Below, piece after piece: positions 1 to 13,003 of a stretch of DNA of 64,000 nucleotides. Source of the stretch: JAWLHA01 sp041690535 (lineage in GTDB: Bacteria > Pseudomonadota > Gammaproteobacteria > Thiohalomonadales > Thiohalomonadaceae); contig JAWLHA010000004.1 in assembly GCA_041690535.1 (NCBI GenBank), positions 62,001-126,000 of the forward strand, read 5' to 3'. The notes below the pieces were generated by a model. It was not told the DNA's origin, made no database searches, and saw only the letters and a list, made by a program, of their open reading frames with translations. Position numbers and translations under genes: made by a program. Within the stretch, counting starts at the first letter, position 1, and each line of letters starts with the position of its first letter.

Positions 1-3851
<3,851 letters not shown>

Positions 3852-3898
3852 CCCGCCGCCCGCCCCTGCATCCACCAAGGGGATGGGACAGGGCCAAC

Positions 3899-4876
3899 TC
3901 AGTGCCAGAGGCCACTCATGTGGCGGCGTGGCCGCCGCACCACCGGATCGCCAAAGGCATTGAAGACATCGAAGGCGAGCTGGTGCACGGGAAGGAACTC
4001 GAGACCGCCAAGGACTGGCTTGAGAGCGTTCAGCCGTGCGATGCGGTCCCTCGTATCCGGATGGGTACGCAGCAATGATGGCTCGGGATCCCGCCGTCCC
4101 GGCATAAAGATGTGCTCGAACCAGCCCCTCTGCGCGCGCTCGATCTTGGCCAAGGCACTGGCGAGGCCGTCGGGATCGCCGGTCAGGCGGGCTGCATTCA
4201 GATCGGCGTCATATTCGCGGGTGCGCGCCAACGCCAGCTGTGCCAAGGCGCTTAGGCTCGGGGCGAAGATCAGCAGCAGAATCACGAACCAGTCAATGGG
4301 AATTTCGGAAAAGAGGATCAGGGGCAGGTTCAATAGCAGCAACAGCTGGCCCAACAGCGAGAGCATGCGGGTGGCACGACTGAAGGCGTCCGCCAGCCCC
4401 ATGACCCAAAGGTCATTGCTTCGGATGTGGCTCACTTCATGGGCCAACACCCCCACCAGCTCCCGCATTTGCAACTGCCGCAGCAGGCCATCGGTGACGG
4501 CGATAGCTGCCTGCTCGGGGGCCCCCACCGCGAATGCATTGATCGTGCGGCTTGGCAGATAGTAGAGTTCCGGCACGGTCGGCAGGCCGGCACGCTCGGC
4601 CAGGCGGGAGACAGCAGTCCAGAAGGCCGGCACCTGATAGGGATCGATGCGCGTCGCACCGTACAGGCGCATGACCCAACCGGGAGAGGTCACGGGGTTC
4701 ATTATCACACCAGCGCCGCCCGCGACCAGCAGCAGCACGATGCCTGCGATGCCCCACAACAACCAACCCAGCAGGGCGAGAAAACCGCCCATGGACACAA
4801 GCAGCACCAACGACTGCACCCGGTTGCCCCAGGCGTGCTGCTGCCAGACTTCAGAATCGATGCCCCTGGTGTACAT
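3899..4876 (-). CDS. htpX: HtpX-like M48 zinc metalloprotease
   Basis: A 325-residue membrane metallopeptidase of the M48 family, whose members degrade misfolded membrane proteins. Two hydrophobic segments lie at about residues 21-40 and 43-59. The zinc motif HEVSH is at 146-150, and the third ligand is probably E221 in REYDAD. A further hydrophobic region spans about 170-215, so the active site probably faces the cytoplasm, as in HtpX. It is a lone gene. The symbol is by family resemblance; it could be an HtpX paralogue. Confidence 0.85.
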   Translation of the reverse strand: MYTRGIDSEVWQQHAWGNRVQSLVLLVSMGGFLALLGWLLWGIAGIVLLLVAGGAGVIMNPVTSPGWVMRLYGATRIDPYQVPAFWTAVSRLAERAGLPTVPELYYLPSRTINAFAVGAPEQAAIAVTDGLLRQLQMRELVGVLAHEVSHIRSNDLWVMGLADAFSRATRMLSLLGQLLLLLNLPLILFSEIPIDWFVILLLIFAPSLSALAQLALARTREYDADLNAARLTGDPDGLASALAKIERAQRGWFEHIFMPGRRDPEPSLLRTHPDTRDRIARLNALKPVLGGLEFLPVHQLAFDVFNAFGDPVVRRPRRHMSGLWH

Positions 4877-5138
4877 GCCCTCCCCCGCACCCGCTACCGC
4901 GTTCTCCCGAGGTGATCCACTGCCGAATTGAATTCTACAAGATCACCCGCGCCCAGCCCCGACCGGTTTCCCCGCCCCCCCGCTCCGACTCGGCCCGAAC
5001 CAGAGTGACAACCCCTCCCGGTTGGAATGACATGCGGGTCGCCCACCCTATTTCATGGGGATGGTCGAGGAGGTCTCAAGACCGGCGTACAATGATTAAA
5101 AAGGGACCAGGGAAAAATCCGCTTCGGAGATCTCACGC

Positions 5139-5408
5139 ATGCAGGATGAAGGGTTCAGCATCACCATCGAACAACTAAGGGGACTGATTGGCTCGGCAGT
5201 GCTCCACCAGGGGGTTGTCTGCCACATTATCGAGATCCTGGAGGATGGGCCCTCACTGGTGCTGGAAGACCAGGACAGCAAGAGCGCCATTCAGAACGAC
5301 CAGTTCGGCGATCCGAGCCGGCGGGTGATGGACCACTATGTGGTCCCGGTCTTTTCGGCCGACAGAAGCGGCTTTCATGCCGCCTTCCTGGAGCTGGACA
5401 TCCTCTGA
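5139..5408 (+). CDS. Small conserved-looking protein of unknown function (89 aa)
   Basis: I do not recognise this 89-residue protein. It has no signal peptide or membrane segment. It is acidic and rich in short beta-prone stretches, such as HQGVVCHIIEILEDGPSLVL near residues 23-42, which would suit a small beta-barrel fold. A GGAG at about 5126 precedes the ATG at normal spacing, and a TACAAT at 5088-5093 could be a -10 box. Codon use looks like that of its neighbours, so I take it as a real gene. Its stop lies 26 bp before mobile element copy 1. Confidence 0.6.
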   Translation: MQDEGFSITIEQLRGLIGSAVLHQGVVCHIIEILEDGPSLVLEDQDSKSAIQNDQFGDPSRRVMDHYVVPVFSADRSGFHAAFLELDIL

Positions 5409-5434
5409 AGCGGCCGGGGCCTCCCCCTCAGGGG

Positions 5435-5627
5435 CAGGGTAAACGCACTTACCCCAGAGCGATGCAAGTCCTTGAAGGCAGGTCGTCGAGCGTACGTGGA
5501 TGAAAGGTGATTGCTCCTGCATAATCTTCACTTCCGACATCCATGTCAGTCGTATTCACACGCACCTGCTTTCAAGGACTTACATCGCTCACAGCACAGC
5601 CCGTGACATAAGTAGGCGTTCACCCTG
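5435..5627. mobile_element. Palindromic MITE-like element, copy 1 (193 bp)
   Basis: Non-coding element starting CAGGGTAAACGCACTTA and ending with the near-complement GTAGGCGTTCACCCTG. A second, inner inverted pair (GAGCGATGCAAGTCCTTGAA and TTCAAGGACTTACATCGCTC) surrounds a central region. It is flanked by a 10-bp direct repeat with one mismatch: CCCTCAGGGG at 5425-5434 and CCCTCAGGAG at 5628-5637. The right-hand repeat covers the kdsB stop codon. Three relatives occur in this window. Confidence 0.9.
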
Positions 5628-5630
5628 CCC

Positions 5631-6401
5631 TCAGGAGGAGCGCCCTTGGAAACAGCGCGTGACCGCCTCCAGATGCTCTTCCGTGTCAACCCCCGGGGCC
5701 GGAGGCAAGGCCACTGCTTGGGCCACGTGGATGCGGCCGCCGTTCCACAACACTCTTAGCTGCTCCAGCGATTCGGCGTGTTCCAGGGGGCATCCTGGCA
5801 TCTCCACATACTTCTGCAGGTAACCCACCCGGTAGGCGTAGATCCCCAAATGGCGAAGGTAGGCCGTGTGCTGCGGGAGTCGATCCGTGCCGGTGGAAAA
5901 TTCCTCGCGATCCCATGGGATGGCCGCCCGGCTGAAATAGAGGGCAAAGCCGTCCCGGTCGGTGACCACCTTGACCACGTTGGGATCGAACAGCTCGGCA
6001 ATCGTGGCAATGGGGGTGCAGAGAGTCGCCATCACCCCATGCGGATGGGCCTGGAGGTTTTCGGCGACCTGGGTAAGCAGCTCGGGCGGCATGGCCGGCT
6101 CATCGCCCTGCAGGTTCACCACGATGTCATCCTCACCGAGCCCCAGGAGGGAGGCCGTCTCGGCCAGCCGCTCCGTACCGGAACGGTGGTGTTCGGCCGT
6201 CAGGCACGCGGTGCCGCCGAAGCCTTGCACCGCTTTGGCGATCCGAACATCGTCGGTGGCCACCGTCACGGTGGCGGCGCCGCTCTCCACCGCCCGCTCA
6301 TGGACATGCTGAATCATCGGCTTGCCCGCTATGTCAAGGAGCGGCTTGCCGGGGAGCCGCTGGGAGGCGTAGCGGGCTGGAATGATGACGTGAAAGCCCA
6401 A
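5631..6401 (-). CDS. kdsB: 3-deoxy-manno-octulosonate cytidylyltransferase
   Basis: KdsB activates KDO with CTP to give CMP-KDO, the donor for the lipopolysaccharide inner core, in the cytoplasm. The 256 residues match the family length. The N-terminal nucleotide-binding sequence is IIPARYASQRLPGKPLLDI at about residues 5-23, followed by HRSGTERLAE near 71-80 and VNLQGDEP near 95-102. It is the last gene of the exbB-exbD-msbA-lpxK-ycaR-kdsB run, 2 bp after ycaR. Mobile element copy 1 abuts its stop codon. Confidence 0.97.
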   Translation of the reverse strand: MGFHVIIPARYASQRLPGKPLLDIAGKPMIQHVHERAVESGAATVTVATDDVRIAKAVQGFGGTACLTAEHHRSGTERLAETASLLGLGEDDIVVNLQGDEPAMPPELLTQVAENLQAHPHGVMATLCTPIATIAELFDPNVVKVVTDRDGFALYFSRAAIPWDREEFSTGTDRLPQHTAYLRHLGIYAYRVGYLQKYVEMPGCPLEHAESLEQLRVLWNGGRIHVAQAVALPPAPGVDTEEHLEAVTRCFQGRSS

Positions 6402-6403
6402 GC

Positions 6404-6589
6404 TCAGACCTCCTCCTCCGCAGGAAGCTGGCGGGCCTCCTCCTCCAGCATGACGGGGATGTCATCCCGGATGGGGTAAGCGAGACGGTCGACCTTGCAG
6501 ATCAACTCCTGCTGATCCTTGCGGTATACGAGCGGCCCTTTGCAGATGGGGCAAACGAGTATTTCCAACAGTTTCTTGTCCACGGTCAT
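6404..6589 (-). CDS. ycaR: Trm112-family protein YcaR
   Basis: A 61-residue protein of the Trm112/UPF0434 family, with the CPxC motif CPICKGPL at about residues 13-20 and the typical ending in which a single C (LICKVDRLAYPIRDDIPVM) precedes the conserved IRDDIPVM. The bacterial role is not well defined. The gene is regularly found between lpxK and kdsB, as here. Its start overlaps the lpxK stop by 4 bp (ATGA), so translation is probably coupled. Confidence 0.93.
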   Translation of the reverse strand: MTVDKKLLEILVCPICKGPLVYRKDQQELICKVDRLAYPIRDDIPVMLEEEARQLPAEEEV

Positions 6590-7557
6590 CTCCTGAGCTT
6601 CTCCAATAGCCGCTCGCCCACTGCGGCGGGCAAACGGGCCTCCACGGGAACGAACCAGTGCCGCTCATGGGCCAGTCCCGCACATTTTACCGCGTCCTTC
6701 TCTGTCATCAGCACTGGCAGCCCATCGCCAAAGTCAATCTCCTCGCGGGTGAAGGGATGGTGATCCGGAAACGGGTGTTCGATGGGCTCAATGCCGACGG
6801 CCCGCAAGGCTTTGAAAAACCGCCCGGGGTAACCGATCCCCGCCACTGCATGGACCTGTTGTCCGCGCCAGGCGCTCAACGCTGTGGCGGCGCCCCTCCC
6901 GGCTACCGGCAGGGCGTCGGAAAGTGCCAATGACATGCCGAATTCACCCGGTCCCGGCGCGCCGTTGGCCACGACCAGATCCACCGTTTCCAGACGTCGG
7001 GGACACTCACGCAAGGGGCCGGCAGGCAGGCACTTGCCGTTGCCGAATCGCCTCTGCCCATCGATGACAGCGATCTCCACGTCCCGGCCCAGACGGTAGT
7101 GCTGCAGCCCGTCATCGGAGATCACCACATCCACCTGGGCCTCCTCCAGCAGCGCCCGTGCCGCTGCGACCCGGTCGGGCCCAACCACCACCGGGCATCC
7201 GGTGCGCCGGGCGATGAGCAGTGGTTCATCCCCCACCTCAACAGGGTCGGACCCGGGGTTCACGGAACGGGGCCAGTGGGCGGAGCGCCCTCCATAACCG
7301 CGACTCACCACTCCCGGGCGAAAACCCGCCTCTCGCAGGCACCTGACCAGCCAGGTCACGAGGGGAGTTTTTCCCGTGCCCCCGACAGTGATGTTGCCCA
7401 CTACCACCACCGGGACCGGCAACTCCACGCTGCGAAAGATGCCGAGGCGGTAGCAACCCCTTCGCAGGCTAGCGAGGGTACAGAATAGCCAGGAGAGCGG
7501 AGTTAGGCCAACGGCCACCGCGTTGCGGCTGTACCAGTACTCATCAAGGCGTTTCAA
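6586..7557 (-). CDS. lpxK: Tetraacyldisaccharide 4'-kinase
   Basis: LpxK phosphorylates the 4' position of the lipid A disaccharide at the inner membrane. The 323-residue protein has an N-terminal membrane-associating segment (about residues 12-30). Its P-loop is GNITVGGTGKTPLV at about 54-67, with the usual SRGYGG following near 85-90. The start lies 12 bp after the msbA stop, and it is followed by ycaR with a 4-bp overlap. The msbA-lpxK pairing is the common gammaproteobacterial arrangement. Confidence 0.96.
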   Translation of the reverse strand: MKRLDEYWYSRNAVAVGLTPLSWLFCTLASLRRGCYRLGIFRSVELPVPVVVVGNITVGGTGKTPLVTWLVRCLREAGFRPGVVSRGYGGRSAHWPRSVNPGSDPVEVGDEPLLIARRTGCPVVVGPDRVAAARALLEEAQVDVVISDDGLQHYRLGRDVEIAVIDGQRRFGNGKCLPAGPLRECPRRLETVDLVVANGAPGPGEFGMSLALSDALPVAGRGAATALSAWRGQQVHAVAGIGYPGRFFKALRAVGIEPIEHPFPDHHPFTREEIDFGDGLPVLMTEKDAVKCAGLAHERHWFVPVEARLPAAVGERLLEKLRR

Positions 7558-7569
7558 CCGGCAACTGCC

Positions 7570-9363
7570 TCAATCGGCAAACTGCATGTTGTAGAGCGCC
7601 GCATACTGACCGCCCCGGGCCAGCAACGCCTCATGGCGCCCCACCTCCACGATGCGTCCCTTGTCGACCACCACGATCTTGTCTGCCCGTTCGATGGTGG
7701 AGAGACGGTGGGCGATCACCAGGGTGGTCCGATTGGTCATCAGCTCCTCGAGGGCGGCCTGGATATGGCGTTCCGACTGGGTATCCAGCGCCGAAGTCGC
7801 CTCGTCCAGAATGAGAATGGGGGCATTCTTCAGCAGGGCACGGGCGATGGCCAGGCGCTGCCGTTGTCCCCCGGAGAGCAGCACGCCGTTCTCCCCCACC
7901 ATGGTATCGAAACCCTCGGGCAGCTCCTGAATGAACTCCAGCGCGTGGGCCGACTGAGCGGCGGCCATGATGGCTTGCCGCGACTGACCGCCGAGCCGCC
8001 CATAGGCGATGTTGTTGGCGATGGTGTCGTTGAACAGGGTGATGTGCTGACTCACCAGAGCCATCTGGTCCCGCAACTCCTGCAAAGGGATGTCGCGGAT
8101 GTCGTGGCCATCCAGCAGAATGCGTCCGCCACCAATCTCGTAGAACCGCGGTAGAAGGTTCACCAGTGTGCTCTTTCCGCCCCCCGAGCGTCCCACGAAG
8201 GCCACCGTCTCGCCGGGGGCGATCTCCAGGGTGATGTCGTGGAGCACGTTGCCCTTTTCGGGGTTGTAGCTGAAGTTGACCCCTTCGTACTGCACGGCCC
8301 CCCGGGCCCGCGCAATCTCCATCTTGCCGGTATCCCGCTCCGGTGGCGTATCGATGAAATTGAAGATGCTCTCCGCCGCGGCGATCCCTCGCTGCAGGCT
8401 GGCATTGATGGTGGTCAGCCGCTTCATGGGGGCGAGGAGCATCATCATGGCGGCCACAAACGAGACGAAGGTCCCCACCGTGAGCTCCTTGAGGATTGGC
8501 TCCAGGGTCGCCACGAAGATCACCCCGGCCGCAGCCATGGCCGCGATGAGCTGCACAATGGGCACGCTGGCCGCGCTGGTCTTCTCGAGCTTCATGTTGA
8601 GGACGCGGTTCTGCTCATTGGCAGCCTCGAACCGAGCCAGCTCGTAGGCTTGGCCGCCGAAGGTCTTGATGACCCGCTGCCCCTCGATCACCTCCTCGGC
8701 GATGCGGGTGACATCCCCGACGGAGTTCTGGATGCGTGAACTGTAGCGGCGAAAACGCCGGCTTATCTGGGTGATGAGCACGGCGATCAAGGGGGTGCCG
8801 ACGAGCAGAATGGCCGCGAGCATCCAGTTGACGTAGAACATCCACGCCAGCAGCCCCACCACCGTCAGACTGTCGCGGATAAGGATGGTGACGGCCGATG
8901 TGGTGGCCGTGGTCACCTGCTCGACATCATAGATCAGGCGCGACAGCAGGGTTCCCGAAGGGGTGGTATCGAAGAACGACACCGGAAGCCGCAACAAGTG
9001 GCTGAAGATCTCGCTGCGCAGAGCCTTGATGACCTTGCGCGCAACCCACACCATCCAATAGGTGGAGAGAAAGGAGGCAACGCCCCGCAGCAGGAAGATG
9101 GCGATCAACACCACCGGGGTCAGCCGGATGACATCGGGGTCGCGCTCGATGAAGCTGCCATCCATCATCGGCTTCATCAGTGCAGCGAATCCTGTCTCGG
9201 TGCCCGCGACCACCATCAGGCTCACCATGGCGATGCCGAAGGCATGCCAATAGGGGCGCACATAGCCGAGCAGCCGACGATAGATCGCACCGCCACTGGC
9301 GGGGGGGGGCGAAGCGATGACGGATTGGGGTGCGATTGCGGTGTCGGGCACGGAACCGGTCAT
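7570..9363 (-). CDS. msbA: Lipid A export ABC transporter MsbA
   Basis: Inner-membrane half-transporter (works as a homodimer) that flips lipid A-core to the periplasmic face. Of 597 residues, the first ~350 hold six predicted transmembrane helices. The ATPase domain follows, with Walker A GRSGGGKST near 388-396, signature LSGGQRQR near 492-499, Walker B ILILDEATSALD and an H-loop histidine in IAHRLST. The start overlaps the exbD stop by 4 bp. The extension before the first helix contains a run of nine C residues on the coding strand (9301-9309) encoding three prolines. Confidence 0.96.
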   Translation of the reverse strand: MTGSVPDTAIAPQSVIASPPPASGGAIYRRLLGYVRPYWHAFGIAMVSLMVVAGTETGFAALMKPMMDGSFIERDPDVIRLTPVVLIAIFLLRGVASFLSTYWMVWVARKVIKALRSEIFSHLLRLPVSFFDTTPSGTLLSRLIYDVEQVTTATTSAVTILIRDSLTVVGLLAWMFYVNWMLAAILLVGTPLIAVLITQISRRFRRYSSRIQNSVGDVTRIAEEVIEGQRVIKTFGGQAYELARFEAANEQNRVLNMKLEKTSAASVPIVQLIAAMAAAGVIFVATLEPILKELTVGTFVSFVAAMMMLLAPMKRLTTINASLQRGIAAAESIFNFIDTPPERDTGKMEIARARGAVQYEGVNFSYNPEKGNVLHDITLEIAPGETVAFVGRSGGGKSTLVNLLPRFYEIGGGRILLDGHDIRDIPLQELRDQMALVSQHITLFNDTIANNIAYGRLGGQSRQAIMAAAQSAHALEFIQELPEGFDTMVGENGVLLSGGQRQRLAIARALLKNAPILILDEATSALDTQSERHIQAALEELMTNRTTLVIAHRLSTIERADKIVVVDKGRIVEVGRHEALLARGGQYAALYNMQFAD

Positions 9364-9791
9364 GGCGTCGCCCCGCCCTCATCCGGCTTGACGGCTGCAA
9401 AGGTCAGATGCACCAGCCCCAGTTGGCGGGCCGCATCCATGGCAGTCATCACGGCCTGGTGAGGCGTGTTGCGATCGGCGCTCAGAATCACCTGCGGTTT
9501 GTCACTCCCATCCATCGCTTTCTCGATGGCGCGCTTGAGCGTCTCCACCTGGGTATTCACCACCTCATGGCGGTTTACGAAATAGCGCCCCTTGGCATCG
9601 ATGGTGATCTCCACCACCCGGTTTTCGGTTTCGATGGGCTTGCCGCTGGCCTCCGGGAGCTCGACACTGATCTCGGTCTCCCGCTCGAAGGTCGTGGAGA
9701 CCATGAAGAAGATCAACAGCAGGAAGACAACATCGATGAGCGGAGTCAGATTGACGTCCGGCTCCTCCCTTCGGTCACGCTGCAGCCTCAT
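9360..9791 (-). CDS. exbD: ExbD/TolR-family energy transducer
   Basis: ExbD works with ExbB in a proton-driven complex that energises TonB. The 143-residue protein has a short cytoplasmic N-terminus and one transmembrane helix (about residues 15-34). That helix carries the family's proton-path aspartate, D20 in LTPLIDVVFLLL. A periplasmic domain follows. It overlaps exbB by 4 bp upstream and msbA by 4 bp downstream. No tonB is adjacent. The symbol rests on family resemblance; a TolR-like role is possible. Confidence 0.9.
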   Translation of the reverse strand: MRLQRDRREEPDVNLTPLIDVVFLLLIFFMVSTTFERETEISVELPEASGKPIETENRVVEITIDAKGRYFVNRHEVVNTQVETLKRAIEKAMDGSDKPQVILSADRNTPHQAVMTAMDAARQLGLVHLTFAAVKPDEGGATP

Positions 9792-10420
9792 GCGGCTTCC
9801 TCGACGGAGTCTTGCTCCCGTTCGCCGTGGATGATCTCCACCAGCTTGAGCGCCTCCTCCTCCATCTTGACCACCAGGGTGTCCACCCGACCGCGGAAGT
9901 AGCGATAGAACATCAGGCTCGGAATGGCCACGGCCAGGCCGGAGGCGGTGGTGATCAGCGCCTCGGAGATCCCGCCGGCGAGCACCCCGGGATTACCGAC
10001 GCCGCTGGCGGTGATGGCAGTGAATACCTTGATCATGCCGATGACGGTGCCCAGCAAGCCAAGCAGCGGAGTGATGGAGGCGATGGTACCCAAGGTGTTG
10101 AGATAGCGCTCCAGTTCCAGGACCACCTGGCGGCCGGTCTCTTCGATGGCCTCTTTCATCACATCCCTTTCGTGATGCATGTTCACCAGACCGGCGGCGA
10201 GCACACGGCCGAGGGGCGAGCTGTCCCGAACCGCCCTCAAACGCTCCACGTCCAGCTGCTTGCTCTTGTGAAGTTGCCAGATCTGGGCAACCAGTTGTCG
10301 GGGGATCACCCTCTCCCGCTGCAGCGCCCAAAAGCGCTCCCCGATAATGGCCAATGCCGCGACGGAGCACAGCACGATAGGAAACATGAGCCAGCCGCCG
10401 GCTGTGAAGAGTTCAAACAC
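9788..10420 (-). CDS. exbB: ExbB/TolQ-family proton channel subunit
   Basis: Inner-membrane MotA/TolQ/ExbB family protein of 210 residues. There is one transmembrane helix at the N-terminus (about 8-25) and two near residues 110-135 and 150-175, containing the family sequence LLGLLGTVIGMIKVF. The partner exbD overlaps its stop by 4 bp. It is the first gene of the envelope operon running to kdsB, so the operon promoter should lie in 10421-10665. I see no clear promoter consensus there. Confidence 0.92.
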   Translation of the reverse strand: MFELFTAGGWLMFPIVLCSVAALAIIGERFWALQRERVIPRQLVAQIWQLHKSKQLDVERLRAVRDSSPLGRVLAAGLVNMHHERDVMKEAIEETGRQVVLELERYLNTLGTIASITPLLGLLGTVIGMIKVFTAITASGVGNPGVLAGGISEALITTASGLAVAIPSLMFYRYFRGRVDTLVVKMEEEALKLVEIIHGEREQDSVEEAA

Positions 10421-10665
10421 GGGTCGCCTTTCTCCCTGTTAAGTGGCTACGAAAAACCGGCAACAATGTAACAAAGTGCGAGGCTGCCCGGAAGGCTGCG
10501 AGAGATGAGCGCCGGCCCATCATGGGTCCGTCGCACCGGTTCGGCGCACTCCACGGGCAAACACCGCCTCCGGGCAAGCCGTGGTGACCCATCGGAGGCC
10601 ACGCCTACGCGCCGCCGACAGGTGGGCCCTGCACTGCGCAGCCCCCCCTCCACCCCATGAAGACA
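10421..10665. other. Intergenic region between comEC and exbB
   Basis: 245 bp between the comEC stop and the exbB start, both on the minus strand. It should hold the promoter of the exbB-kdsB operon and any comEC terminator. I found no long inverted repeat with a T-run and no convincing -35/-10 pair. No open frame here has features of a real gene. Confidence 0.5.
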
Positions 10666-12942
10666 CTATGGGTCATGCCAGTAGCGGCGGGCCATCTCCC
10701 GATAGCGCGCCAACCCCAGCTCCGAGCCGCCGAAGTCTACGAAAATGGCTCCCGACGCTGCCGTGTCGGCAATCACAGCAGCGTGATCTCGATATCGCTC
10801 CACTATGATTGGACGGGGAAAACCGAAACGGTTCCGGTACCCGACCGAGAAGAGGGCGTAGCGGGGCTGGACCGCCGTCACAAAAGCCTTCGTGGAGGAG
10901 GTGGTGGACCCATGGTGGGGAGCGATCACCACATCCGCCCGCAGCGCCGGGGCGGAGCGGGCGAGCATCTGCCGCTCGGCCGCGGCCTCCACATCCCCCG
11001 TCAGCAGAAGGGCCTGCCCGTTGGCGGCGGTCACCTTGAGCACACAGGCTCCATTGTTGCCGGGCGACGGCTCCGCCGGGTGGAGGACCTGGAATGCGAC
11101 GCCGTCCCACTGCCACGCCTGTCCCTGGCGACACGCCTCCAAGCCGTCCACGCCCCCCCGGGAGATCGCTTTCACCCGGAAATTCTCCAGCACGTAGGGG
11201 GCGCCCCCGGCGTGATCGGAGTCGCCGTGGCTGATCATCAAGTGATCGATTTGCCGGATCCCCGCCTGCGTGAGAAAGGGGCCGACCACCGCCTGACCGG
11301 CATCGAATCCGGAGGGAAAACGCGGTCCGGTGTCGAAAAGGAGGGTGTGCTCCGCGGTGCGCACCACCGCCGCAAGCCCTTGCCCCACATCCAGCAGCGC
11401 AAGACGAAACCGTCCCTCTTCCAGGGCGTCGGGCCTCCCAAGCAGCGGGAGAAACCACAACACCCCTACCCAGCGTCCGGGCCAGCCACGGGGGGCGATC
11501 AGCAGGGCGATGCCAACGCCCGCCGGGAGCAGCGCCCACGCCGAGGGGGCTGAAGCGGACAGTGGCGGGACCGCCTCGGCCAATGCCTCCAGCAGGGGCC
11601 ACACCCCCTCCAGCGCCGCTGCTGCAAGGCGCAGCACCGGCGCACCCAGCCCCTCGCTGACGCCAAGCAGCAGCGTACCAACGAGCGTCAGGGGGACCAC
11701 CAGCAGGCCAACCCAGGGCACAGCCACCAGGTTGGCCAACGGAGCGGACGGTGCCAGCTGCTGGAAAAACAGCAGCAGCGCGGGCACCAGGCCGACGAAC
11801 ACCGCCCACTGGGCCCGACCCCACTTCCACCACAGCCCGCCTGCCCCCACCCGGGCCGCCATTGCGTAAAAGAGGACCGCCACCGCACCGAACGACAGCC
11901 AAAATCCGAACGACAACACCGAAGAAGGGTCCAGCAACAGGACCGCCATAAGGGCCACCGCCAGCCCATGGGTGGATACGGCCTGACGGCGCCAGAGGAT
12001 CGCCCCCATGACCACTGCAACCATCACCATGGCCCGCTGGGTGGGGATAGAGAACCCGGCCATGGCCGCGTAGGCGCCGGCGGCGATGAACGCGCCCCAG
12101 GCGCCGGCCATGGGCGCGGGAAGGCGCAGCGGGAGCCGCGGCAGCAATCCCCAAAGGCGACGAATGGCGAAAAAGGCGAACCCGGCGACAAGCCCGATGT
12201 GCAGCCCGGAGATCGCCATGAGGTGATTGGTCCCGGTGGCCGTCAGGGTATCCCACTGGGCCGGGGTGATACCGTCGCGATCACCGATGGCGAGGGCGCG
12301 GATGATGGCGGCGGCGTCGCGCGCGCCGAGAACGGAAACGATCTGCTCCTGAAACCGTTGGCGCACCCGATGGACCCCGGCCGCACCGCTCTGCCCCAGG
12401 GGGCTGTTGTCGCCCTTGTCCACCACATACCCGGTCGCTCTGAGACCCTGTTGGTAAAGCCAGCGCTCATAGTCAAAGCCGCCGGGATTGAACATGCCGT
12501 GGGGCCGCTTCAGGCGGGCGGCGAACTTCCAGCGCTCCCCCGGGACCAGCTTTGGAGCCTTGCCATACCAGCTCAGGCGCACCTTCCCCCGAAAGGCGAT
12601 GGGTTCACCGGCAAGGTCCGCCTCCTCCACCCGGAATTCGAACCGGGAACTACGCTGGAGGGACTGAGGGAGCCCCTCGATCGTGCCAATCAGCGTGACC
12701 GTACGGGACTCGAGGGCTTGCGGCAATTCCGGCGACAGCCGCTCCACCGCGTGGAGGTGGCCCCACAGAAATCCCGCGACCGCCCACGGGGCAAGTCGGC
12801 GGATCCAGGCTGGGATGAATGAGGGAGACCAGCGCAGCAACAGAAGGCCGGCGATGGTCCAAATGACCGGTTCGGTCGGGATCGTTGGGAGCTGCTGAAA
12901 ACCGACAACTCCTGTGAGGAAGGCGATCGTCCCTGAACGCAT
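10666..12942 (-). CDS. comEC: ComEC/Rec2 DNA uptake channel
   Basis: ComEC forms the inner-membrane channel that takes up single-stranded DNA in natural transformation. From the chosen start (MRSGTIAFLTG, ATG at 12940-12942) the protein is 758 residues. An N-terminal hydrophobic region and DUF4131-type soluble domain come first. The multi-helix Competence domain follows from about residue 220 (HLMAISGLHIGLVAG). A C-terminal metallo-beta-lactamase-like domain carries SHGDSDHAGG. The frame extends 27 codons further upstream, but that would cross into the divergent DUF2062 gene, so I prefer the internal ATG. Confidence 0.93.
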   Translation of the reverse strand: MRSGTIAFLTGVVGFQQLPTIPTEPVIWTIAGLLLLRWSPSFIPAWIRRLAPWAVAGFLWGHLHAVERLSPELPQALESRTVTLIGTIEGLPQSLQRSSRFEFRVEEADLAGEPIAFRGKVRLSWYGKAPKLVPGERWKFAARLKRPHGMFNPGGFDYERWLYQQGLRATGYVVDKGDNSPLGQSGAAGVHRVRQRFQEQIVSVLGARDAAAIIRALAIGDRDGITPAQWDTLTATGTNHLMAISGLHIGLVAGFAFFAIRRLWGLLPRLPLRLPAPMAGAWGAFIAAGAYAAMAGFSIPTQRAMVMVAVVMGAILWRRQAVSTHGLAVALMAVLLLDPSSVLSFGFWLSFGAVAVLFYAMAARVGAGGLWWKWGRAQWAVFVGLVPALLLFFQQLAPSAPLANLVAVPWVGLLVVPLTLVGTLLLGVSEGLGAPVLRLAAAALEGVWPLLEALAEAVPPLSASAPSAWALLPAGVGIALLIAPRGWPGRWVGVLWFLPLLGRPDALEEGRFRLALLDVGQGLAAVVRTAEHTLLFDTGPRFPSGFDAGQAVVGPFLTQAGIRQIDHLMISHGDSDHAGGAPYVLENFRVKAISRGGVDGLEACRQGQAWQWDGVAFQVLHPAEPSPGNNGACVLKVTAANGQALLLTGDVEAAAERQMLARSAPALRADVVIAPHHGSTTSSTKAFVTAVQPRYALFSVGYRNRFGFPRPIIVERYRDHAAVIADTAASGAIFVDFGGSELGLARYREMARRYWHDP

Positions 12943-13003
12943 GTTCCTGACTTTATAAAAATCGTGGATAATCGGTCGCTCTCTGCAGCTCCCGGGCCTA
13001 AGG

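Noticed and set aside
5435..5627. CRISPR repeat or attenuator
   Set aside because: Only one repeat unit per site, with target duplications, so a mobile element explains it better.
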